Origin: Bactericera cockerelli
Lineage: Eukaryota > Arthropoda > Insecta > Hemiptera > Triozidae
DNA: 64,000 nucleotides
Direction: 5' to 3'
NCBI GenBank assembly: GCA_024516035.1
Contig: CM044958.1
Coordinates: 21,377,568-21,441,567, forward strand
Position numbers and translations under genes: made by a program. Of the stretch, positions 30,907-39,146 are shown piece after piece. Each line of letters opens with the position of its first letter. Position 1 is the stretch's first letter. The notes beneath the pieces were generated by a model. It saw nothing but the letters and a program-made list of their open reading frames with translations, made no database searches and was not told where the DNA came from.

Positions 30907-31173
30907 GAGCCAGCGTCGATGGCATGTTGAATACACCGGTTCCCTTCAGAACACCGAAGTTAAGCGACATCCAGCGAGGTTAAGACTTGGATGGGTGACC
31001 ATTCAAATTCTAATTCTCGTGACGCTGGCTTTTCCCGGCCCCACTCAGGCTGGGTGAGGTCAATGTGAGTAGCAGGTTTGTGAGTTTCCTGCGAATGGAG
31101 GGTAAAACCCCCGTCGTGATATGACCATGGCAGTTGAAAGCGACGTTAAACCCCACTTAAAAAAAAAAAAAAA
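30907..31173 (+). mobile_element. SINE-5S reference copy, 12 bp target duplication
   Basis: Target duplication AAATATTTGAGA at 30895-30906 and 31174-31185. Head 5' GCCAGCGTCGATGGCATGTT, then GAATACACCGGTTCCC, ACACCGAAGTTAAGCGACAT, CAGCGAGGTTAAGACTTGGA and TGGGTGACC. This follows animal 5S rRNA in order, including the internal promoter (A box AGTTAAGC, C-box region GATGGGTGACC). The middle is the shared core and the 3' end is poly(A). It looks young: near-identical to 16064-16338. Confidence 0.93.
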
Positions 31174-31239
31174 AAATATTTGAGAAATTATTGGCCCATT
31201 CTAGAATCACTCATCATGCTAAATATTTGAGAAATCAGT

Positions 31240-31406
31240 AGCCTATTATAGAATCACTTTCCACTCTCCAAATCCCTGAATCTCCGTTTCAACTATCACA
31301 CAACGAACTCTGATTGGTTATTGCGTTCAAAATTAACCAATCAAAGTGCGTTGTGTGACAGTTTAAAGGGAGATTTGGAGAGTAGAAAGTGTTTCTGGAA
31401 CGGGCC
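31240..31406. mobile_element. Palindromic MITE with paired CCAAT boxes
   Basis: The ends TAGCCTATTATAGAATCAC and GTGTTTCTGGAACGGGCCA are inverted. CACTCTCCAAATC and GATTTGGAGAGT follow inward. The centre is CTGATTGGTTA...TTAACCAATCA, with CACACAACG and CGTTGTGTG outside it. Related copies are at the window start and at 63633-63806. No coding. The paired ATTGG/CCAAT motifs are potential NF-Y sites, which is an inference. Confidence 0.75.
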
Positions 31407-31814
31407 ACAGGTAGCGTAAAGACGGAAAATATGTCCACCTCTCAAGTCTAGCCTCTGTCTGCCATGTGCGCCAAATCAACCTATACAAAGTCCTTGAGTG
31501 ATCCTTAATCCTTGATGTTACATAAAGAATCCATAAAAACAGCGGCAAAAAACACAACCTGCCTAGTTTTTTCTATTTTGCTAATATATTCATGGTGCTG
31601 GATATGGCACGTGCTGCCACTGTCAACCTCTATTAATGGGTGGAAATACCCCATTGACATTAGGACACTATCAGAATGGCCTAGGCACCGGTTGATATAT
31701 TTTCACTTTCCTTATCCTATAAAAAGGACATTGCAAATTTATTCACAAAATCACATTAGATCACATTTCTAGATTCTAGAGAAAGAAACTTGGCATATGA
31801 CATAACTTTAATAG
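31407..31814. other. No recognised gene
   Basis: Mostly unique. TTTTCACTTTCCTTATCC at about 31699 resembles the start of the 0.66 kb dispersed element (7795) but does not continue as it. Short open frames lack signatures. Confidence 0.45.
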
Positions 31815-32368
31815 TTCGGTTGAAATGTAGCACGGTCCTGCATAAAAAAGATCTCAAGAAACCGGAATTTTTTCACAGAAAACTGGGGTCTCTTATATCG
31901 TCGGCTAGAAGGTAAAACTGACCAAGTGACAGTTGGTCATTTTTCCGATTTTTCGTTACTCTGGTCGGAAATCAACCTAACTATTGGCTAAAAATCAAAA
32001 GTTTGGTAGTATTCAAACATATTATGCGTGGAAAAAAGCGAAAAACATTTTTTACCTGAAAGACTGGTGGAGATTTCAATGACCAAATGGCATTTGAGAT
32101 TTTAGGATTCATTTGGTGAAATCAAGGTTTTATTGATGCAATAAAGTAGAAAAATTGAACTGTGAGCGCAAAACAGTCCACCGGGAAGGTTTTTTTTGAG
32201 GAAGGCCCACCACGGCAAAACTTTGCGCGGCTCTCCTGAAAAATTGTCCAAATGCAGATGATCAGTTTTACCTTCCAGCTGACGATATGTAGAGTGATTA
32301 TTTTCCCTTGGATATAGGAAAATTTTACTTGAAAATGTTTCCTAATATCCAGATTCGACTGTACTACC
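31815..32368. mobile_element. pogo-like element with a nested 0.4 kb MITE
   Basis: The left side CACGGTCCTGCATAAAAAAG and AAACCGGAATTTTTTC, and the right side CTAATATCCAGATTCGACTG with TACTA, resemble the CAGTCAAACCTGCATGGATA end at 2858. Inside, 31895-32288 has its own inverted ends, ATCGTCGGCTAGAAGGTAAA and TTTACCTTCCAGCTGACGAT. This is a second, younger non-autonomous element. Neither encodes a transposase. Confidence 0.55.
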
Positions 32369-32396
32369 TATAGAACCCGAGAAAAGATAACATTAA

Positions 32397-32834
32397 GTGC
32401 CAAATATACAGGGCGTTTGGAATATATGCATGGATATTTTACCATCAATTCAGGAGGTTAAAATAAGACTAAAAAGTCCCCAGAGCATATACCTGCAAAT
32501 GCTTCCTAACCGAGATACCGAGCAAATGACGGTTTCTATTAAAATCATAAATCTGTGCCTGTTGGTTTTTGGGTACTCTTTTTCCAATTGCATGGCCACC
32601 CAAAAGTCCCGACTTCACACCATTGGCCTTTTTTCTTTGGGGCAAACTCAAAGAATTAGTACCTATGCCACACTTGCCACAGCCATCAATGATTTACAAA
32701 CAAGAAAAGAAAGAATTGTTGAATGCTCGAGGCTGATAACACCGGAGATGTGCAGGGACGCTACACAGGATTTGACTGCAAGAGCAACTGTTTGTTTACA
32801 AGAGAATGATAGGCAGTTCGAACATCACTGATTT
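32397..32834 (+). pseudogene. Decayed Tc1/mariner-type transposase, C-terminal part
   Basis: Just after ATACAGGGCG (32406-32415), one frame stays open for 144 codons. Its second half reads like the end of DD34D/E-type transposases of arthropods: the SPDLxPxDFFLWG block survives as KSRLHTIGLFSLGQTQ, followed by a YATLATAINDLQTRKERI stretch matching the usual Y.TP.T..DLK.RI, and ITPEMCRDATQDLTARATVC matching ITPEML...R...C. The catalytic aspartates and the N-terminal helix-turn-helix are absent. The TACAGGG-type end next to it links this protein family to the many TACAGGGTG ends in the window. Non-functional relic. Confidence 0.7.
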
Positions 32835-33168
32835 TTTCTCATTTTATTTTTTGGCAATAGGAAAAAAAAAACAATCCCATTCATCCATCCGACACAATTA
32901 ATGCAACGCATTAGCCAACTAATGAACCTATGCCAGAAATTTCTTCGCTAAACCTGCTTGGCGAATCGATTAATTATTTATCACGGGTAGTTGGATTTGA
33001 ATATTGGTATTGTCATTGGAAGACAATTAATCAATTATATACCAAGGCTCTCCTATGTTGTCATGCTCAGCCCAGAGGAAATAGAAGGGACCTTGATTTT
33101 ACTTCCCGAAAATAGCAATGATCAGTATAAACATAAAGTTAATAACATTTAAAAAAATCTATTACAGT
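32835..33168. other. No recognised feature
   Basis: AT-rich. The 61-codon frame at 32930-33115 has no recognisable signature and no splice context that I trust. Confidence 0.45.
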
Positions 33169-33310
33169 ATAACCTGGGATAAACAGGACTTGTGTAAGCA
33201 GAAATCCTGGATAAACTCGTGGTGTTTTTTTTTTTAAAGCAGGAAACCTCTATTAACAGGAAAATATTGCAAGTCCCTTGAATTCCTGTGTATCCAGGAT
33301 TGACTGTAAT
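33169..33310. mobile_element. pogo/Tigger-like MITE (about 140 bp)
   Basis: The left end TTACAGTATAACCTGGGATA and right end TATCCAGGATTGACTGTAAT are inverted repeats next to TA. Further inward, CAGGACTTGTG...AGCAGAAATCCTGG and AAGTCCCTTGAATTCCTG also pair partly. A T-run sits near the middle. Short length and no coding: a MITE. Confidence 0.7.
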
Positions 33311-34156
33311 AAAAAGACCCTTTTAAATAAGATGAGTTGGTTATTTGTGTTATAAATATGTCACAAGGTTTTGTGGGTAGGTCTCCGACCAACCAACCAA
33401 CCGTTCAGGATCAATCCCGTAATGCCGCCACTGGTTGTTGCCCACTCTACAACTACCCCAATATTATTGTACCGACATCTAATCTATGCTAAGACCCAAC
33501 ATATAATCCTGTTTTATAATTCGAGCCTCAGTGAATGCCGAAATGTGAAAATATCTAAATTTTTTATGAAGAAGAAATTCCAAAAGTTAATTAAAAACTT
33601 GATAGATTAATGTTGCCAGATTCCAGAGTTAGAGGAATGTTCGAATCTTGAAGATCTTTACTACCTCGGCCAATTTCGAATCGAATAAATTTCAATTGAA
33701 GGAAAAACTTTACAAATGGAAACGAAAAAATCTCTTGAAACAATATTCATGAATGTGGATGGTAATTAGCATATTTTACCATTTAAATGTCCACATTGGA
33801 ATTTAAAAAACTATTAAAGCACAACCTGTAGAGCATTAAAAAATCTTGCACAGGAAAAAATGAAGTTTTCCCGGACAGCAAATGAAAAACCATTGGAAAA
33901 GTAGAATTGTTTAAGGAAGTTACACAATCACTAGCCAACAACTAGCTACCTTTCATAAATAATTAAAAACCATAACTATAGTTGATCGACGTAAGTGTTT
34001 TACAAAAGTGTTTTAACATCTTGATAAAAAGAAAAAATAAAAGACAAATAAAAACAATAATGACTTTGATAAAAATAAATATGATAATGAAGAGTGTAAA
34101 CAAACAAGAACATATCTCCGTGAGGCAAGGGAAAACAAGATGATGAATCAATTAAT
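33311..34156. other. SINE-L tail fragment, then unassigned DNA
   Basis: TTATTTGTGTTATAAATATG, TTTTGTGGGTAGG and CCGTAATGCCGCCACTGGTT (33340-33440) match SINE-L tails elsewhere. The remainder to 34156 shows nothing recognisable. Confidence 0.45.
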
Positions 34157-34164
34157 GTTAATTT

Positions 34165-35428
34165 TAGTGATGGCAAAAGCGCGAGGCGAGGCGAACTTTG
34201 GCTTGACTCGCGCTCGCCTCGCAGGGCGCGAGGCGAACTTTTTTGAAACTCGCGCTCGCAAAATTTTGAGTTCGCCTCGCCTCGCGCTTACGTCGGTTCG
34301 CGCTCGCCTCGCCTCGCAGTTCGCGCGAGTTTAGTTCGCACAGTTCGCCCCGCGCTTCCAGAGTGTCTAGTGCTAAAAAAGTATGAAAACAATGCAGAAT
34401 CGTTCTTTAAAAAGGAATAATAAAATCTCTGTTTTTTAACAATTCTTTTGATATATTTAATGCATATGTTCACAAGTCGTTCGACCGAAAAACATATCAA
34501 ATATGGGACACAGTACACATACCTAGCTATAGGAATTTTTAATCTGGGAAGGATTTTTTAATGTTAGGTATCCAAATCATGCCAAGATGCCCATTAATAT
34601 TGTCTTTCACACGAAAAACTAACTACAACTTCTTTCCTCATTTATTGTATTGTCTATCTAAGGGTTGAATTTTTGCCTTCCTCCTTTTCAATTTAATCTT
34701 CATAAGAATGAGTCATTCATTTTCGGTTCGTTATTTATACTTGATGGAGCGGTGTGTTACCTATCAATTTCTTGGAATTGGAATGGTTTTTGAAAAACCT
34801 ACCTTTGTCCAGATTCTAGTTTGTAGGTTTGGTAATTACTGAAAATATAACAGTCAAAATTTGCACTACACTAAACAATGGAATATATGTAATTATAGGC
34901 ACGGCCGGTGCTAGGGAGCTGCGGAACTGCAGCACGCCCGGACGAAAAAGAAAAAGGGAAGATTTCTCAAGTCCTTGCTCGTACACAATGAAAAGCATGA
35001 CACATTTCTAAAATAATTCTTATGATTGGCATGGTAAAGAAACTCAAACTCAATAAATACTGAAACTGCGAATCTATAAATCCCATGTTAGTCCGATTTA
35101 TGTGGCAGCACCCTAAAATTCCAAATGGCTTTACTTTTCAAAAAAAGCCGCTTGGTATTTTTAATTCTAATAAAATGATCTATTAAAACGCTCCTATTGC
35201 AAAAGTTTCCCTATGGGATTACCATAGTATTTAGCGCGAACTGCGAACTGTTCGCGCGAACTAGTTCGCCTCGCCTCGCAGAAATGACGGTTCGCGCTCG
35301 CGCGGGGCGAGTTTTTTTACAGTTCGCCTCGCGCGAACTTTTTTAGGTGCGAGGCGAGTTTTTGCTAAACTCGCGCTCGCAGTTCGCGCGAACAGTTCGC
35401 CTCGCCTCGCAGTTCGCGGCCATCACTA
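34165..35428. mobile_element. Complete non-autonomous hAT element with CpG-rich subterminal arrays
   Basis: Target duplication GTTAATTT (8 bp) at 34157-34164 and 35429-35436. Ends TAGTGATGGC and GCCATCACTA. Inside each end, about 190 bp is packed with degenerate GCGAGGCGAAC, GCGCTCGC and GTTCGCGCGAAC units (34180-34360 and 35232-35415). The middle 850 bp is AT-rich with no transposase. The 8 bp duplication and TAG...CTA ends place it in the hAT superfamily. A unit with ACGGCCGGTGCTAGGGAGCT at about 34900 may be another inserted piece. Confidence 0.9.
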
Positions 35429-35436
35429 GTTAATTT

Positions 35437-36474
35437 TATCTCTTGTTATAGAGTTATCAATCAATAAAAATGGTATCAACACGGGCAGTTATCAATGCAT
35501 TAATCGCAATTGAAGAATGAAGGGAGAATATGAAAAGTCATTAAATTTATGCATTTTTTCAAACTCATGATATACTTGACTAATGCAGTAAATGACGCAA
35601 ATATCAGAGTTTATAACTTCGTGAAACAATAAAATGAATGAACATTTTTTAGGATTAAAGTTACCAAAAAAAAAAAAAAAAATATACTGCCCATTATGGA
35701 CACAATACTTCCCCGTGATTGCTTCACATTGTACTGGCAATTTTGAAATTTTATACTAAATCACTTGTATCTCCTAAACTGCTTAACTGATTTGTCATGC
35801 TAGGGACTCGAACCATCGACCTTTAGGTTACGAGTCCGCCGCCTTATCGATCCACCTACTGAGGTCGGTACATTCGTTAATTATCTCAGTTCTCCAATAT
35901 ACCTATACCTCTAGGACTCGGAAAACATGATGTAGCTCTGATAAAACAAAATTGAAATTGGCACTAAAGTGCTGAAAAGAATACATCGAGAACTTAAGTC
36001 ATGACTTAACATCGGTTTTCCCCATCTAAGACAAAATGCAAAATCAAGACTTAGCTCCACAGAGCTATTACAAAAACGTCTATTAATCCCGCCCTAAAAA
36101 CCCACAAGAGAAAACTATAAAAGATATAATGGGTTCTATAAACGCGCGAGATTTTCAGGCTAAAGTAATCTTTAATAACCATTTTCCGCCAATTTCATAC
36201 CTATAAAAAAAACAATTCATTCTTACATATGTCATTAGCTCATGAGGTAATAAAATTCTCTCGCCAAATGGGTATCGACGTATCGTAAAGCTAATGTATG
36301 ATAGTGGTGGTACTACCGCATTAGTTTGAGTGCAAACAATTTGCCATTCAAAAAGATAATCGACGAATGGAAAACCCCATGGGTCGTATTCATAGGAGCG
36401 ATTGCTCGTGAGCTGAAACTTGAAGTAAAAGCAAAAGGTATGAGGGAAAAGGTAGAAAGAAGCCAGGATCACCG
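35437..36474. other. SINE-Thr (antisense, 35795-35876) in unassigned DNA
   Basis: GGGACTCGAACCATCGACCT and ATCGATCCACCTACTGAGGT are the antisense head of SINE-Thr. Its body does not continue clearly. Around 36380-36430, GTCGTATTCATAGGAGCGAT may be a MITE end related to TCGTATTCATAACC at about 36675. Confidence 0.5.
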
Positions 36475-36645
36475 AAGTTAAGCAACGTCCAGCGAGGTGA
36501 AGACTTCGTGATGCTGGCATTCCGGCACAACCCAGGCTGGGTGAGGTGGATTTGGGTAGCAGGTCTGTGAGTTTCCTATGAATGAAGGGTAACAACCCCG
36601 TCGTATATGACCATGCAGTTGAAAAACGATGTTGAATTCAAATGA
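36475..36645 (+). mobile_element. SINE-5S, 5'-truncated, diverged
   Basis: GATCACCGAAGTTAAGCAAC and TCCAGCGAGGTGAAGACTTC are the middle of the 5S-like head; the GGGTGACC part is lost. Core: ACCCAGGCTGGGTGAGGTGG to ATGAAGGGTAACAACCCCG. The 3' end GATGTTGAATTC lacks a clear poly(A). Notably the head retains GATCACCGAAGTTAAGCA, closer to real 5S rRNA than the young copies. Confidence 0.75.
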
Positions 36646-36804
36646 AATAAAACGTAGATGCAAAAGCTCTTTTTCGTATTCATAACCATTTCCTTTTGCT
36701 CACAAGCAATTGCTCCATGTTTAGGTTAGAGGAGCTATTAATAAAAGTAAAAAGTCATCTCTATGAATATCCCCATATTCTATTTACTCCCTAAGAACTC
36801 TACT

Positions 36805-37095
36805 GACCTCAGTAGCTTCATCGATAAGGCGGCGGGCTTGTAACCTGGAAGTCGGTGATTCAAGTCTCGGGGGGTTTTTTTTTTTTTTGCTACTGTCTTC
36901 ACCTCACATAAAAATTAGGACTATGTGAGGCAATACCTGACAAATATACAGGGTGTCCCACCAAAGCCGGACATCCCAAACCACTCGGCCCCTGAAAAAC
37001 AAAAAATCCTAAACGGGTTCAGTGTTTAGTAAAGCGAGTTCGAATAGTTGTGATATCACGAAAGTGATTAACACAAATATGATAACTTACTCCCA
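36805..37095 (+). mobile_element. SINE-Thr interrupted by a TACAGGGTG module
   Basis: The head at 36805-36870 is TGACCTCAGTAGCTTCATCG and GGCGGGCTTGTAACCTGGAA, with TGT in the anticodon loop position. The body resumes at about 37022 with GTTTAGTAAAGCGAGTTCGA and CACGAAAGTGATTAACACAA. Between them lie a T-run and, from 36946, TACAGGGTGTCCCACCAAAG. That is the same module as the outer unit of the 1655 bp palindrome at 58499. Confidence 0.7.
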
Positions 37096-37674
37096 AAGAA
37101 GAAAGCAAAAGCTTTCGCTCACAAGGGAAAAGCAATGGCTCTTAAAAATTTATTCATACCGTCTGAAGCAATTACTTCGAATTTCGCAAGAAAAAATATT
37201 TGCTTCTTCTGATGAATACGGCCCATATGTCGACACGCCATAGTCATTATTCTGATGTAAGTTTGACGATGATTAGTTCTTGTTCGATTGTCTCGTATCC
37301 CGTATCAGACGAAGTGTTGGTAATTTTCCTGATAACCAATGTTGGTGGTTAATGAAACAAATTTCCTTCCTTATGTCTTGCATTAATCTCTGACTAGCAG
37401 GAATGGGTGTGTAGCAAATCCATCATCGGAGGATGTCGTCATGGTGCTATCTGGACTGAAAAGAAATAGCATCTAACTGATATTAGGTACCTCAGTGATG
37501 CATAAGTAGTGGTATTTTCAGTATTGAACATGTATTTAAACATGTTCGATTAAATTAAATATTAATAAATATTTTTAAAAAAAAATTGTACTAAACATGT
37601 TTGATCAAGTTTTATTAACAAATGACAAATATTCACATAGAAATTGAAATTAATACCTAAAACAAAACAAAATT
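37096..37674. other. No recognised gene
   Basis: ATGAATACGGCCC at about 37211 looks like a MITE end. Otherwise AT-rich. ATTTAAACATGTTCGATTAA and TACTAAACATGTTTGATCAA (37533-37606) form a small inverted or direct repeat pair. Confidence 0.4.
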
Positions 37675-37845
37675 TGATCAAGGGCGGTGATAATGCCAAC
37701 GGCAATCTCTTCTATTAGCTACCTTGTATAGGAAAAGTAAAACTACTACTTTACTTTTACTCTTTATTGAAATTTATTTACAAACTTATCATTTATCACA
37801 GAGGGTGAAATTATTGCCCTAGGCAATATCTACCATCCAACCCAT
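37675..37845 (-). mobile_element. Two diverged Tail-G fragments, antisense
   Basis: AAGGGCGGTGATAATGCCAA with CGGCAATCTCTTC, and GAGGGTGAAATTATTGCCCT with AGGCAATATCTACC. Both keep the GGCAATA...TTGCC palindrome of Tail-G while the flanks have changed. They are two separate copies or two subfamilies. Confidence 0.55.
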
Positions 37846-37965
37846 AAGGTGGCGGACTTGTAACCTGGAGGTCGGTGGTTCGAGTCCCAAGTTGAGCAAA
37901 GATTTTGTTAAGAGAGTTTTTGAGCAATTGTGTTATCACATCGTGATTAACACTTATACGATAGA
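37846..37965 (+). mobile_element. SINE-Thr copy, sense, 5'-truncated
   Basis: AGGTGGCGGACTTGTAACCT, GGAGGTCGGTGGTTCGAGTC (B box), then AGCAATTGTGTTATCACATC and GTGATTAACACTTATACGAT. The first 20 bases of the head are missing. Confidence 0.75.
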
Positions 37966-38027
37966 ATTAATAACACAAAAAAACGCATACCATTTTCATC
38001 AACTATTCAAACAACTCTTGTACAATG

Positions 38028-38220
38028 CCCAGCGAATGGAGGGTAAAACTGCATGCCGTCCTAATCAGGACTTTAAATCAGAGAGAGTAGTATGCGCACG
38101 TTTGGAGGGCATCCAGCATTAAAAAATGTGCCTCAACCATCCAACTTCAACCATGAGGTTGAACAATGCCGACCCGAAGTAGATTTGGGAAAAAGACAGA
38201 GTGAATAAAGAAGAAGAAGG
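38028..38220 (+). mobile_element. SINE-A 3' half, sense
   Basis: CCAGCGAATGGAGGGTAAAA, CAGGACTTTAAATCAGAGAG, GAGGGCATCCAGCATTAAAA, CAACCATGAGGTTGAACAAT and AATAAAGAAGAAGAAGG. The 5' head is missing; 5' truncation is usual for retroposed copies. Confidence 0.8.
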
Positions 38221-38699
38221 AGATTATACAACTATCGATCTATTGATTATATTTATACATTATCTTGAAAATAAACATGGAGTATACACCCGTTAATTTG
38301 TGAAAATAAAAATACATTTCAAACAATAAACACACAAGACAAGGAACTATAATTATCTTAAACGCCTTGTCCTGAGGGTGTGAACAATTATTATTATCAT
38401 ATTTTTAAAGAGCAATTGCTGATAAAATGATAATAATAATTACTAAGTAATTACTTTATTTATTTTCGATCCAGGGTCATGTCTGGATTGTATTGACAAT
38501 TTTTTATTTTCGTTTGTGTGTGTATGTGTTTTTTTTTTATACTAAAATGATAATAATAATTACCAAGTAATTACTTTATTTATTTTTGATGCAGGGTCAT
38601 GTCTGGAATGTATTGACAATTTTGTTTATTTTTTTTTCATTTTTGTGTGCGTGTTTTTTTTTATTTTTTCTTTTTTCATTTGTTTTTTTTTCCTCTTGT
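38221..38699 (+). repeat. About 125 bp direct duplication (38415-38640)
   Basis: AAAATGATAATAATAATTAC, TTACTTTATTTATTTTCGAT and CAGGGTCATGTCTGGATTGT recur at 38424 and 38546, with the unit continuing to GACAATTTT. There are a few substitutions. Flanks are T-rich and no gene is seen. Confidence 0.75.
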
Positions 38700-38900
38700 T
38701 CATCGAACTCTTGCTCTCTGGCTCCCTCACCGCCCACGGCCACTCCCGGCTGACGCAACACAGCGTACGTGACCTAGGCCAGGACTGCGCCGGGGTCTCC
38801 TTGCGTCTAATGATCCTGATTAGGGCCACCCATTAGTGGCCTGATTAACATATAGGAAGATTAGGGAGAAGCACGCGTCCCAGTTATCACTAGCCGGGCG
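38700..38900. other. GC-rich island of unknown origin
   Basis: CTCACCGCCCACGGCCACTC, GCGTACGTGACCTAGGCCAG and GACTGCGCCGGGGTCTCCTT sit in an otherwise AT-rich stretch. The 63-67 codon frames on both strands show no domain. It might be a fragment of a non-LTR element or an old exon, but I see no splice sites that I would defend. Confidence 0.35.
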
Positions 38901-38973
38901 GATTGTACGGAAATGATACGGATTTTATTCTTGATATATATAATATTTTATGTCGATAAACATAATTTTATTA

Positions 38974-39023
38974 TATCGATATAATGATAGTATATCGATA
39001 TAGTATCTTATGGTGTATCGATA
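38974..39023. promoter_or_regulatory. Cluster of three TATCGATA palindromes
   Basis: Perfect TATCGATA at 38974-38981, 38993-39000 and 39016-39023, with near matches beside them (GTCGATAA, AGCGATATAG). TATCGATA is the binding site of DREF/BEAF-type factors in flies. No transcription start or gene is visible nearby, so this may simply be a simple-sequence expansion. Confidence 0.35.
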
Positions 39024-39146
39024 TAGCGATATAGTATCAATATAGTATCTCATGTCTAGTAGATGTGTGATTAGGATTTAGTCGATGTAGTAGATAGATT
39101 GTACGCAAATGATGAGAATTTACTACAACTTTGTAGGAATATATTA

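Larger units (their letters stand above)
30350..31239 (+). repeat. 47 bp tandem array derived from a MITE end
   Basis: The unit GCTAAATATTTGAGAAATTA then GTAGCCCATTCTAGAATCAC and TTTCCAT recurs about six times (from 30350, 30798, 30845, 30892, and after the SINE from 31216). It is interrupted by a 383 bp GC-rich insert and by a SINE-5S. The TAGCC...AGAATCACTTTCCA part equals the outer end of the MITE that follows at 31240, so the array appears to have grown from that end. Confidence 0.8.

Noticed and set aside
38930..39050. Possible replication origin or core promoter in the ATATCGAT stretch.
   Set aside because: Only motif repetition is visible; no gene, start site or nucleosome-free evidence can be read from the sequence.
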